A stretch of 64,000 nucleotides of DNA from Molanna angustata. Taxonomy: Eukaryota; Arthropoda; Insecta; Trichoptera; Molannidae. A model generated the notes under the pieces. The model ran no database searches and was not told where the DNA came from. It worked only from the letters and a program-made list of their open reading frames with translations. Position 1 is the first letter of the stretch. The number at the start of each line of letters is the position of its first letter. The position numbers and the translations under genes are program-made. The stretch spans positions 13,806,616 through 13,870,615 of the forward strand of contig OY754968.1 in the NCBI GenBank assembly GCA_963576475.1, written 5' to 3'. Below, in pieces: positions 9,352 through 45,235 of the stretch.

Positions 9352-10307
9352 TCCAACTGTCGATTCGTTCAAGAGAATGAAATTCTATTGAAGGAAGAGG
9401 CAGTATAAATTCAAGATGCGTGTACGAAGGAACATTTTGTATGGCGTAGTGGACTTTTTGCATGCTAATAACACCAACTAGAGGCCTCGCAGCATATATG
9501 TTCCCATACATGGATTTACTCAGAATTTGGAGTAGAACATTTTATGTGAGTTTTGTGTGTGTGTCCCTTATAACTTTTGATCCGCTCAATTTACAGAGCC
9601 CAAATTTTCAAAATATTTAAACAGTTATAGACCTACAAAACTTTTATACTCTGGTGAATTTTTGTTTCAGTCAGGGGTTATCAACTTTTGAATTTTTGGT
9701 TAATTTTTCCATGTATCTCAGAAACCATAAAAGCTAGAACGCTGAAAATTGGTATAAACATAGACAAATACAAAATCTCAAATTAGTTTTTTTTTAAATT
9801 CCAGGGTTTCTCAAATATTTTTTATTAAGAAAAATATTTTTTTATGATAAATTTATGAGTTTAACTGCCTATATTTCGAATTTTTTTAAAAATTCGAAAT
9901 ACCCCAACTAGACAATTTAATTTTGTATAAAAAATATTAACATTGTATTAGCACATCTCAATTTTTTTTTAACAATTTTTATAAAAATTGAATTTAGTGA
10001 CGATATTGCTTCATACAATTTGTATGGCAGTCGCCTACACACAATATCGAAGAAGACTTAATAGTTTGATACTAATCTCCAAACATACATACATACCATC
10101 ATGCTGTTTTCATATCCTGGGTAGGATCAAAGGACTGACCTCTATACTATCCTATCTTGACATACATACCTAGGTACATGTGTTGTATAGAAAATATCTT
10201 AAAATATTAAATAATTTCTATTTATGGGTTTAATGTTTGGTACTTATTCTTCAACTATACATGCTATCGCTATCGACAGTTGGATCTCATGTGTTACATG
10301 CAACTAG
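9352..10307 (+). mobile_element. Non-autonomous Helitron, copy 1
   Basis: Starts TCCAACTGTCGATTCG after an A and ends CTAG before a T, the Helitron pattern A|TC...CTAG|T. The inverted copy of the start (TCGACAGTTGGA) lies just inside the 3' end. It is followed by the small hairpin CATGTGTTACATG and then CAACTAG, as in Helitron/DINE-like elements with subterminal inverted repeats. A GTGTGTGT stretch lies inside. No Rep/helicase ORF is present. Other copies: 15980-16968, 29014-31001 (split), 29481-30472, 50430-51325, and fragments at 37453 and 56848. Confidence 0.8.
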
Positions 10308-11350
10308 TAAATATACATATGCCAATTGAATAAAAGCACTAGTGTCACTGTGGTGAAATATGCAAATTTGATTATAGAAAATTAACTTCCCTTTTATGAA
10401 AACCAATTTATTTGGTAAAACTGAAATGTGATAATTTGATACATACATAAACTACAGATTCCCTCATTTGTCCATCTGCTTTATTTTTTTTTAAATATTT
10501 ATATGCATTTACTTTTGAAAATTCCAACATTTCGAGTTTTCACATTTCACACATCCTGTACCAGTTTGCATCATACAATTTTCAAGTGAAAAAAAAAACA
10601 TTTATTTTAAATGTTTGTCACAATAACATTGAAAATTACACAGTTGCAACAATGGTCGCAACAAGGCCTGTCTCTTAAGTCCTTAATTTAAAATTTTAGA
10701 TACACATACACAAAGTTATATATCAAAGTATAAATATTTTCAAGAGATCATACAAAATTTATAAAACTATAAACAAATAATTCATCATTATCATATCCAA
10801 TAATGGTGGAGGTATCTTCATGTTTGGTCTATAAATATTTATGGAAATTCAAATAACACAAAAATATATTACTTACAAAAATTACAAATTATTTTATTTA
10901 TTATATTTTAACAGAATACTAATTATTTTTTAAAAATTTGAATATTTTATGTAAATTTGGCATTTAGCTATGGAAGGGTTCTGTAATTATAAATTTGTAT
11001 AATTTAATTAAATCTAAAAAAAATGTATTTGTGGTTTGCGGGAATGTTAACGCGGAAAGGCAGAGATAATTTTGATTACATTACTATCAATAGAATAGTA
11101 GTCACAATAGAGCCTCAATAATTCGAACACCTATATAATCCCCCCCCTACCTCTAAGCTACTGGCATTTCTAAGTAACTCGCACAGTCAGTATAATACGG
11201 ATAAAGAGTTTTTAATGGCCCTAAATACCACTTATCCAAGCACAATATTGAAAATTCTTTATAAAAGTGTGAATAATAGCATTCTACATGATTAAACTTG
11301 TATTAAAATGCTTCTGCATCTGAATATCAAGGCTCTACTGTATATTTAAG
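10308..11350. other. AT-rich intergenic DNA
   Basis: About 1 kb with no recognised coding sequence, RNA gene or repeat. Confidence 0.4.
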
Positions 11351-11583
11351 ATGTTTAATAAAACCCACTACTTTGTTTCATTCCACTATTTTTTTTTTCA
11401 ATTTTATGCAATTGCCCACATCCAATTCTACCTACCGGTGACCATACCTACACTAAATTCTTCCACCCACATGCTTCAGTCTGTACCCACCTGAAGAAGG
11501 GAACGATAGTTCCCGAAACATGTAGTATTTAAAATATAAAATAAATAGTGGAATTAAACAAAGTAGTATGTTTTATTTAACAT
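11351..11583 (+). repeat. Palindromic element with a hammerhead-like motif (Penelope-type tail)
   Basis: Arms of about 41 bp at 11351-11392 and 11543-11583 are inverted copies (ACTACTTTGTTTCATTCCAC / GTGGAATTAAACAAAGTAG). Between them lies CTGAAGAAGGGAACGATAGT then TCCCGAAAC at 11496-11524. That is CTGANGA, a GGGAAC/GTTCCC stem, and GAAA. Penelope-like retroelements carry this hammerhead-like motif in their terminal repeats, and the right arm would be the 3' tail. It lies just downstream of the MFSD1 stop. Confidence 0.6.
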
Positions 11584-11807
11584 TTTTAAATAATGAATTT
11601 CCACAAAATAGAAACCTCCAAATTTGATTATTTATCTACTGTATATTTTTATTTACTTAAAAATATTAAGATTGTATAAAGATTTATCACAAAATTAAAA
11701 ATATTAGATACATACAAATGTCAAGAAAATATAAAACAACATTGATCTTTTGGTTGCTGGGAAATTTTAAAAAAATTTACTACTTAAAATATAACTTGTA
11801 ATAAAAT

Positions 11808-36912
<25,105 letters not shown>

Positions 36913-37452
36913 GGTTTATATATTATTCTAAAAATGAAAAAATGTATAGTTAAAACAAAAACCTAACAATCCCCACCATAATATTTTAGAAAGTTATATG
37001 TATGTATGTACATATGTGGGTATTTTTTTAGTGGCCTTTTCAATCAACAACTAGAAAACTTTTAATTAAATATTCTTCATATCGCTTCCTTTGCAACTAG
37101 TGAGTAACTTAGACTTTTAAAATAGACTTTTTAATGTTTTATTATGTTATTTTTCATTTTTTCGTAAATTTTCATACAAATTTTGTCACAAATGAAATGT
37201 CAAAATATGTACTTTTTCGTAAGCAAATATTTGTTTATTTCAATTTCATAAGTGCATTTTCCACATATATTTGAGTGAAATACATTGATATTATTTTATT
37301 TCATTTTAATCTTATTCCTATTTATAAAATGTACCTAAATATTTTATAAGGAAATTTGCCATTAACTTTTTTCCTATTTATAAAATGTAAATATTTTGTA
37401 AGGAAATTTGCCATTAATGTTTTTCATACTTATAAAATGAACATATATTTTA
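36913..37452 (-). other. MFSD1: 5' flank of MFSD1
   Basis: This must hold the MFSD1 5' UTR or promoter. No clear TATA or initiator was picked out. Two near-copies of TATTTATAAAATGTA...ATTTTATAAGGAAATTTGCC at about 37320-37440 form a short direct repeat. Confidence 0.45.
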
Positions 37453-37516
37453 TTAGTTGCATGTAACACATGAGATCCAACTGCCGATAGCGATAGTATG
37501 TATAGTTGAAGAATAA
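37453..37516 (-). repeat. Helitron 3'-end fragment
   Basis: TTAGTTGCATGTAACACATG followed by AGATCCAACTGCCGATAGCG is the hairpin end of the Helitron family in minus orientation. The body is replaced by the LINE starting at 37518. Confidence 0.65.
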
Positions 37517-37517
37517 G

Positions 37518-38250
37518 TACATACATACATACCATCACGCCATGTCCCTTGCGGAGTAGGCAGAGAGAACCGAACGCCACATCTTTCTATCCTGGCACGC
37601 ATCCTTCGCCTCATCCACATTCATGCATCGTCTCATACATGTTCGTCTATTGCTCACACTTCTAACATTTCCGTCTTTCAAAATTTCGTTCACATGGTCG
37701 AGCCATCCCTTTCTTGGGCGTCCCCGACCTCTCATTCCATTCCTTTCCGCTCTGTATATTTTCTTCGTCAGGCGCTCCTCATTCATTCTCCCCATGTGAC
37801 CAAACCATCTCAATGTGTTCACTTTCATTCTGGTAATGACATCTTTCTTCATCTTACATTCTTTCCTTATATCCTCGTTTCTTACCCGGTCATACATCGT
37901 TCTATTACAAATCCTTCTTAACAATCTCATTTCAACTGCATTTATTCTACTATCATGCTTCTTCTGCCATGTCCAGGTTTCACTTGCATACGTCAAGGTT
38001 GGCACTATGATGGCGTTATGACTGGCAACTTTGGCATCCTTTGATATGTTGCGATCATTCATATTTGGTCTTAGTGCTCCATTCACTCTATTTCCTGCCA
38101 TAACTCTTCTTTCGATCTCTTTATCGAGTCGTCCGTTCCGTTGAAATATGCTTCCCAAGTATACATATTCGTCGACTTGCTCGAGCCATTCGTTCTCTAC
38201 TCTTATTTGGCACGCTGTTCTGCTTTCACACTTCTCAAACACCATAACCT
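37518..38250 (-). pseudogene. LINE C-terminus, GTAT-tailed family, 236-codon open frame
   Basis: The minus frame 38245-37535 shows 'EYVYLGSIF', 'ERRVMAGNRVNGAL', 'AIIVPTLTYASETW', 'NAVEMRLLRRIC', 'LRWFGHMGRM', 'GRGRPRKGWLDHV' and ends SVLSAYSARDMA-stop. It then runs into the 3' end GGCGTGATGGTATGTATGTA. Only the last third of the polyprotein is present. The absence of stops suggests a fairly recent insertion. Confidence 0.85.
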
Positions 38251-38359
38251 TTTAAATGTATAATAGTTTTAAATGACCAATAACAAGAACCTGTAAGTTC
38301 CTCCTACATAATTAGTCGCAGTTTTAATCTATAAATATAAGTAAAAATTGTCAAAATAG

Positions 38360-38458
38360 TCATAAGCTAGTAAATGCCCTAACCAGGTGAAATAGGCTTA
38401 TCGCAAAAGTAAATTAAATTCATGTAGAATCAAAAAAGTGTTTTACTTTTAATTATAG
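38360..38458 (+). repeat. Diverged Penelope-type 3' tail
   Basis: AAATGCCCTAACCAGGTGAA, ATAGGCTTATCGCAAAAGTA and ATGTAGAATCAAAAAAGTGT align with the outer end of the Penelope-like element at 21737-21826 (AGATGCCCTAGCAAGGCGAA...ACGTAGAATCTAAAACAAAT). The coding part is missing. Confidence 0.6.
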
Positions 38459-38574
38459 ACATCAAATATACATTTACTTCAAGCTGACTCTAGGAGTACT
38501 GTATTTTCGAGAAGCTTCTCAACGTGACATGCTTAGAGAAATTATATTTGATTTATTATTATTAGGGTCACCAA

Positions 38575-39125
38575 CAAATTTTATTTCTTAGCAGATCACG
38601 TCAAGAAGTCTTGATATCACAGAAGGTGTATATCAAGATACTCGAGATTAAGAAACACAGACAGTGGTAGAGAGAGAGTATGAAAATAAAGAATGATTTT
38701 CAACTTACAATGAATATATTGATCACGAATAACTAACAGTTTTTTTACACAGATAATTTTACAATCAATGATACACGTACAGAGAAACTTTCTCACGATG
38801 AGTGCATATTTAAGATAAATCGATAGGGTATAACAGTACGAGTTAGCGAGCGAGTCGAAGTAACCGAGCGAGTAGGTAAGCGAAACGTAGTGAGATCGAT
38901 CGATCGATCATACGATCACGATGCTGTGTACAGGCAAACACTCCCTTATATAGTCTGGTGTTAAGGGTGGTGAGTTTAATGTCCGCGAACTCTCCAGAAC
39001 CTTTTGCTGTAGCTGCACACTGTCGCACGCTCAACACCGCGGGCGATGAACTCGGCCCAGCGACTAATATTCTTTCTGTCACTAGGCGCTTGCGCGAAAG
39101 AAATTTCTCAAAGTGGTCTGTCACA
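38575..39125 (-). mobile_element. Gypsy-type LTR, about 550 bp
   Basis: On the minus strand the unit starts TGTGACAGACCACTTTGAGA right after a polypurine tract (GGAGGGGAGGAA, 39137-39126). It contains a TATA box (CTATATAAGGGAG, near 38950) and an AATAAA near its end. It is followed by TTGGTGACCCTAATAA (38574-38558), a primer-binding-site-like sequence of Gypsy elements. Upstream on the same strand, a C-terminal Pol-like piece ends 'TTRSDRQIRFTQEVDTIMFY' and stop (39165). The right side is thus the 3' end of an element. The 3' boundary of the LTR is uncertain because it does not end in CA. Confidence 0.6.
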
Positions 39126-39164
39126 TTCCTCCCCTCCAAGTGGCATCGAAGATGGCACGACACC

Positions 39165-39330
39165 TCAGTAGAACATAATAGTGTCCACCTCTTGAGTAAA
39201 CCGGATCTGTCTGTCCGATCTGGTGGTGACTGGTCCCGCTGGCTGTGTGTTTTGAGGCAGTTGATGGTGATGACGTCGTTGTTGATGATGGTTTCGGAGA
39301 GATGGGTTGAACAGAATCAACAGTTGGATA
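39165..39330 (-). pseudogene. Gypsy Pol C-terminal remnant
   Basis: Minus-strand peptide with 'LPQNTQPAGPVTTRSDRQIR' then FTQEVDTIMFY-stop, lying 27 bp before a polypurine tract and LTR. 'TRSGR.VK/RFP' near the end of Pol is typical of Gypsy elements. Upstream the coding homology fades. Confidence 0.5.
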
Positions 39331-39958
39331 ACATCAAAATGTATAATTATGTGCCTATTAGGTATTATTGATAAAATTCTATATTTGAATAAATCAGTCA
39401 TCATTCTGTTGACCTTATTAAAGTTTGTTTGTAAATTTAGCAAGAATATAAATCAATGAGAACATAATATCTTAAAATGATATCACTATTATTTTCAATG
39501 GATAAATAATATGATTTTCATTAATTGCATTTATTTAAGTTATTAATAATTTGACTTGTTTAGAGATAGCAGATAATTAATTGAGAGATGGTCATATATT
39601 GAGGATTTACTGAAAACTAGCTACAATAAAATTATGTAGATCCACAACGGCATAGAATTGAATTTGTTGTGGATTTTGAGAATTTTATAAATTATTTTAT
39701 AAATTAAATCAATTTCATTTTCACGGGACAACAAATAAAGAGAAGGGCTGAAGAGGCATTAAAAGGAAGAAGACAACGAGAAAACAACTGAAACATTAAC
39801 GAGAAGCCTAGAGCCAAAAATGTGACTACCCAATAAAGAAATCAAAAGACAAAAGATTTATTGAACTATTACTTAATTATTCAGTTATAAATCAAAACTA
39901 TGATCCTATAGGTTTATTTACAGAGATGGAGATAACAGTGTTTTTGATTGGATAATAT
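39331..39958. other. Intergenic, unrecognised
   Basis: No gene or repeat was recognised. A purine-rich stretch at 39730-39800 might be LINE-derived but gives no clear peptide. Confidence 0.35.
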
Positions 39959-39961
39959 AAA

Positions 39962-40360
39962 TTATTCTTCTTCTTCTTCAGCCTGTTTTTTCCATTCTCG
40001 GACATAGGCCTCCCCCTTGGTTCTCCACAACTCCCTGTCTTGGACACACTGCATCCATCTCCCTCTGGCACATTTCTTGATGTTATCAGACCACCATTCT
40101 ACAATCGTTTTGGTCCATCGCGAATCCTGGCATCTGGCAATATGCCCAGCCCAGCTCCACTTAAGACCAGCGACCCTTTCCGCTGCATCGGCTACTTTGG
40201 TTCTTACTCTTATCATGACATTCTGAATTCTGTCCTTTATTGAAATACCCAGCAACTTTCTCTCCATAGCTCACTGTGTCACTAACAGCTTGTGTATTAT
40301 TCGTTTTGCTAGAACCGATGTTTCCATTCCATAAGTAAGCACTAGGAGAATACATGCATC
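39962..40360 (-). pseudogene. RTE-like LINE 3' end with GAA tail
   Basis: The minus frame 40267-39962 reads 'MERKLLGISIKDRIQNVMIR', 'LKWSWAGHIARCQDSRWTK' and 'RELWRTKGEAYVREWKKQAE', ending in a GAA run (TTCTTCTTCTTC on the plus strand at 39965-39978). This is the C-terminus of an RTE-type polyprotein. Coding similarity continues to about 40355 in another frame. Confidence 0.75.
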
Positions 40361-40506
40361 AAAGATGCTATTTGATGTATGTATATAAATTATAATATTT
40401 TTAAATACAATGGTGACGGCAGAAGACTATGGATATATTTACCGAGATTCAACAAATGGGTTCACATAATAACTATTCCCTGAAAAATGACGGCACATAT
40501 TATTTT

Positions 40507-40918
40507 TGGATTATATTCCACATAAGACATAGGACCTTTTAGGATTATATTCCACATTAGTCATTGGACCTTTTTGGATTATATTCCAAATAAGTCATAG
40601 GACCTTTTTGGATTATATTCCAAATAAGTGATTGGACCTTTATGGATTATATTCCACATAAGTCATAGGACCTTTTTGGATTATATTCCAAATAGGTGAT
40701 TGGACCTTATGGGATTATATTCCACATAAGTCATAGGACCTTTTTGGATTATATTCCACATAAGTCATAGGACCTTTTTGGATTATATTCCACATAAGCC
40801 ATAGGACCTTTTTGGATTATATTCCACATAAGTCATAGGACCTTTTTGGATTATATTCCACATAAGCCATATAGGACCTTTTTGGATTATATTCCACTTA
40901 AGTCATAGGACCTTTTTT
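40507..40918. repeat. 34-bp tandem array, about 12 copies
   Basis: The unit is TTGGATTATATTCCACATAA plus GTCATAGGACCTTT, with small substitutions (CATAAG/AATAAG/CTTAAG; GTCATAG/GTGATTG/GCCATAG) and one copy with two extra bases. Variants are interspersed, suggesting higher-order duplication of neighbouring units. Confidence 0.95.
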
Positions 40919-41395
40919 CCATTTGTTCATAAATAAAATTATAAACTGAAAATAAATATCAAGTAAAATTATAAAATTGTACAAATTTTTCTTTGCAACA
41001 TCCCTGGATATGTCACCAGAACTGAGAAAATCATATTTTATGATTTAATACAAGAGAAATTATGGAAATGTTAAATAGGTATGAGTATTAACCGTGTTTG
41101 ATAATAATGTAAATAACAAATGTATGAATATGATCTCAAGCATAATATTATGTAGATATACACTTTCATCTTCCTAAAAAATAAATATGCTAATTGTAAA
41201 TAAAACAAAAAAATTGTAAATAAAATTTTTATTTATAATAGGCATGATGACTAATTTTGAAAAACTATCTCACGATGTTTTTACGCATTCACTGTTTTCA
41301 AATATATATACATTTCTACATAAAATAAAGGTTTAGTAGCAAAAATCGCCATTTTAAAATCAAATTTGACATTTACGCCAAAAAACGCTTGTAGT
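40919..41395. other. AT-rich intergenic DNA
   Basis: Nothing was recognised. Confidence 0.35.
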
Positions 41396-41515
41396 ATCAT
41401 GGCGGCTGCCGACCCTGACGGTGACGTCACGATATTGTAAACTGCATATCACTACTATATGTAATATATGTATTCTAGGACGATTTGTGTATTTATAATC
41501 AATTCAAAAGTGCAT

Positions 41516-41608
41516 AAGTGTTGTGCGGTCCCTAAATGTACAAACACGACGAAAAAAACACCTACTGAGGTATATGTTTTCGTCCCACGCGAAAAAAAAG
41601 AGAAATAA
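41516..41608 (+). pseudogene. THAP-type zinc-finger fragment
   Basis: The plus strand reads KCCAVPKCTNTTKKTPTEVY then VFVPREKKEK-stop, with open frame continuing upstream. 'C.VP.C.N...K.P...F/YVFVP' is the first half of a THAP domain; the later W, C and H of the finger are not found. THAP domains occur in P-element-like transposases and in host regulators. Upstream, at 41397-41440, is a CpG-rich stretch with a TGACGTCA palindrome, possibly promoter-like. It is probably a broken gene or transposon exon; a real first exon with an unseen donor cannot be excluded. Confidence 0.45.
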
Positions 41609-42352
41609 GTGATTAAATTTCGCACGGCGAGACATAAGTGTATTTTATTAAGTACGCGTTTACAATGAAGTACAGTATTTGTTCCCCCACTTTTAGCTCT
41701 CAATAATATAATATTTACCATTATTTAGGCAATAAGCATATAAAGAACTTCATTAATGTCCAAACGTCAAAATAGGCCGTCATACGTTTCCCGCGTATGT
41801 TTTTAGCTTATGAACACATAATGTAGAGAGAAGAAGGAGCATATTTTATCGATTTTCGAGATGTAAGTTGTATTTAAATTACAGATAAATAAAGTACTTA
41901 TATGTACTTATTATTAAGTTTTTACGTTTCGAAATTCTGATGAACAAAAGTCTTTGTTCGACGCAAAGAAATATCCGACCATCAAAAGTTCCATTCTAGT
42001 TAAGAGTAGTTAAGACAGGCAGAAAAATAACTACTATGGCTGCTATTGCTAAAAATAACGATAGCTATGTAATAATTCGTATGCTGCTAAAATTGTAACG
42101 ATGTTTTAAAACGCATGCTTCGCGTAATCGCCGTCGTTTCGCGAATCGCTTCATTGCATGAAAAAAATATAGCTTGCTAGTTTAGTTTGGCAGTGACCAG
42201 CATCATAACATGTCGAACGTTCGTCAGCTCACCATCGCGTGACAAAATTGTAGAATACTAAAACTAAATTAGTTTACCATACGTTGCGAGCGTTCATTAT
42301 TTATTTATTTATTCAATAAGAACTAAGTTACATACAAAATACAATAAACTTA
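41609..42352. other. Intergenic, unrecognised
   Basis: No coding or repeat assignment. Several CpG-containing hexamers (TTCGCG, ACGTTTC) stand out against the AT-rich background. Confidence 0.35.
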
Positions 42353-42954
42353 GGCCCGATATTACAGTCGGCCCTCAACTCATTGAGTTTGTTAAACTCA
42401 AGATTAATGTTAAGGGGAGATTGAATCCATTTCCGTATTACAGTGCAATATAACATGTCAGTTACTAAATCTTCAATTATAGACATATTTCACTTTTTCT
42501 GTGGTTATTATCTGTCAAATTTAAATAACCTCAAATAATACGAAATACAAAACGGGACGCTACGACTTTAAATACCATTGTTTTATTATCCAACATGGTA
42601 AATTTAATTTTTTTCACCAAAATAATGCTTTTAAATGCCCATGTTCAATACGGCTGTCAGTTTGTTTTGTTGTGTGGCGCCACCGTCGATACAACTAACG
42701 CCTTTAGTGATACAACACTGAAACTACACCCGTTGCCTAACGCCTCTAGTGATAGAAACTGAAACTACACGAGTTGCCTAGCAAATGACAGTTGACTCAC
42801 AGTTAAGTACTTAATCTGCCAGAAACGTTGAGTTAAATATTTGTCGTTTTAGTGACATATTTGAGGGAAGATTAGGTCTAAACGGACACTGTAATACGCT
42901 ATATTTTTGTGAAACTTGAGTTTAGCTCTTAAACTGACACTGTAATACCGGCCC
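42353..42954. mobile_element. MITE with GGCCCGATATTACAGT termini
   Basis: GGCCCGATATTACAGT at the left and ACTGTAATACCGGCCC at the right are inverted repeats (13 of 16). Inner copies of the same motif (CGTATTACAGTG at 42434; CACTGTAATACG at 42887) repeat the pattern. GGG/GGC termini and the 602-bp non-coding body fit a Harbinger-type MITE, but no clean target duplication was seen. Confidence 0.6.
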
Positions 42955-43164
42955 ATAGTATCCCCCGATAGGTAGGCGAGTATCTAGGTAAATTGAAACT
43001 ATTTGCTTTGATGAATCCTTGTTCCATTGCTATTTTATTGTTTTGTTTTAGTTTTAAGTACCTAATTAAAATATTAATATATCAAAAACACCAAAATAAA
43101 CATTGTCCAGACCGACAATTAATGCGTATATTGTATTGAAGACTATCAGAAGAATTGACGCGAC
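42955..43164. other. Spacer
   Basis: Nothing recognised. Confidence 0.3.
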
Positions 43165-43370
43165 CATACTATGACGTCGTGCGCTCTGATTGTTTTTTCT
43201 CATAAAATGGCGGACTAACACATTTTGTATTTTTATATTTATAATATTATTATTCACTCCTTTAAAATGAAAATAAGTACATTTTTTAAATCTTTATAAC
43301 CTATTTTATTTTTTAAAATCATAATTTCAATGATTTTTTCTTACAGTCATCACACCTATTACATAACATT
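43165..43370 (+). repeat. About 205-bp direct repeat, copy 1
   Basis: From ACTATGACGTCGTGCGCTCT to CAATGATTTTTTCTTACAGT plus CATCAC. It is repeated with about 85-90% identity by eye at 43798-44005. It contains a CRE-like TGACGTC, the sequence GCTCTGATTG and AAAATGGCGGAC. Confidence 0.75.
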
Positions 43371-43797
43371 CTATTTTTTTTTTAATATATTAATCATAAT
43401 ATGTATATGAATCATAACAATTATCCCATATGTATATTAGATTCATCATAATACATTGTGTATTTCCATTTCAACCTCATGTAACACTGCTCAACTCCCA
43501 CAAACAATATAATAACATCATTTTATTTTATAATCAAGCAATGAAAGCCACCAAGTTATTTATTTCTGAAACGTTAAATATTCTCCACCACGTTACAATA
43601 CTCGGTGCGTGTTATAACAGATGCGTCAACGATTCAATAGAGCGGATAGCGATATTATTTGGTTTATCGTCCCAAATAAACCAAATAAATCAATAAATAA
43701 AAATAGCATGTTAAAAATAAGCAGCATATTCCATATAGCTTGTTATGAAAAAAATAGCCATTTCGAACAACACTACAGTTGACAGTAACAAACACAA
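43371..43797. other. DNA between the two direct repeats
   Basis: 430 bp without a recognised gene. A frame of 88 codons at 43430 has no family signature. Confidence 0.35.
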
Positions 43798-44008
43798 TTG
43801 ACAGTAACAATATGGTGACGTCATGCGCTCTGATTGGTGTTTCACATAAAATGGCGGACAAACATATTTTGTATTTTTATTTTAATAATATTAATATTAT
43901 TCGCTCTTTTAAAATGAAAATAAATATATTTTTTCAAATCTTTATAACATATTTTATTTTATAAAATCATAATTTCAATGATTTTTTCTTACTGTCATCA
44001 CGCCTATT
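43798..44008 (+). repeat. About 205-bp direct repeat, copy 2
   Basis: Second copy: TATGGTGACGTCATGCGCTC, TGATTGGTGTTTCACATAAA, ATGGCGGAC..., ending AATGATTTTTTCTTACTGTC. Here the CRE (TGACGTCA) is perfect and an inverted CCAAT (ATTGG) follows 13 bp later. Confidence 0.75.
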
Positions 44009-44029
44009 GTAAACAATTGTAATTAAAAC

Positions 44030-44140
44030 AATGTATGAATGTTGACGAGGCGATGAATGTATGTCAAGATAGAAGTAAGTGGCGGTCGGTTCTCTCTGCC
44101 TACCCCGTGAGGGACATGGCGTGATGGTATGTATGTATGC
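44030..44140 (+). pseudogene. LINE 3'-end fragment, GTAT-tailed
   Basis: TATGAATGTTGACGAGGCGA ... GGTTCTCTCTGCCTACCCCG then GGCGTGATGGTATGTATGTA corresponds to the last codons and tail of the LINE at 37518-38250. Confidence 0.75.
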
Positions 44141-45235
44141 AATTAAAACAAGTGTATTTTTAAATACCTACTATATTATATTACAAATGATAAATCAGTG
44201 ACTCAGTAATCAGAGAAAGTTCACTATCAATCAATTGATTTTATTTACCTTCACAAGTGCTTTTTTTGTGGAACGCCAAAAATTAATTAAAAAAAAGTCC
44301 TTTTTTTATTTAATAAATGTATGAGTAGGTAGACTTTCACAAAAACATTTTACATGTATTGTGTCAATAAAAATTTCAATAGATATACAATTAAACTAAC
44401 TAGGCATTAAACTAATTGTGAATATTTTGAAATATTTATTTAAATACAATGATCATTTGAAATACAATTTAGAGTTTGTAGGTACTTGTAATAAAATAAT
44501 AATGATAGTATTTCCATTAAAAAAATAACATGATTTTATATTGAATCAATAAACTATCCAAGTACTTATAAAGTACAAAGAAGTATAATATAATTAAGAT
44601 AACAATGAACACTTTTTATTTACTTGTGGTCCGGTGGTGATGACGAATAGGGTCAATTTGTACTTTATTCACACTGTGATGACTAATGACTGTTAATAAA
44701 TTATACAAATTTACTGAATAATATTATTTTGGTATTTCTCTATAACAATTGACACATGACATCTGATTTTTTAAATATTATATTTCGGAATTCATCAGAA
44801 TCTAGAGTCAAAATGATTTTCTTAAAAATATAAATTTTGAAATTGTATGAAAATGAAATTACTTACGTAGCGTAAATAATATACAACAAAAATAAAACAC
44901 TGATAAAAATAATTGACAACGAAACAAAAAGTTTTATCACTATCACTACATGGATGATAATAATAATTTAAAGTGTAGAGTAGAGAATTAATAATCAAAA
45001 CAATCAAATAATCTCTAATACACCTTCATGCAATCAATGAAGTTATACCAAGTTACTGAAGTTACACACAAACGTCAAAATAATGATAATAAGAAAACAT
45101 GACCATAGATATAGATGATGAATTTCAAAAGCCACATGCACAAGCCAAGGCCAGCGCCCTCTGAATTTCCCGTTTTTTTTTTATTAATTACGACTGTCAT
45201 CTGTCACTTGTAATGTCACATATTTTAGGCTATGT
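44141..45235. other. AT-rich intergenic DNA
   Basis: About 1.1 kb with no recognised gene, RNA or repeat. Confidence 0.35.
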
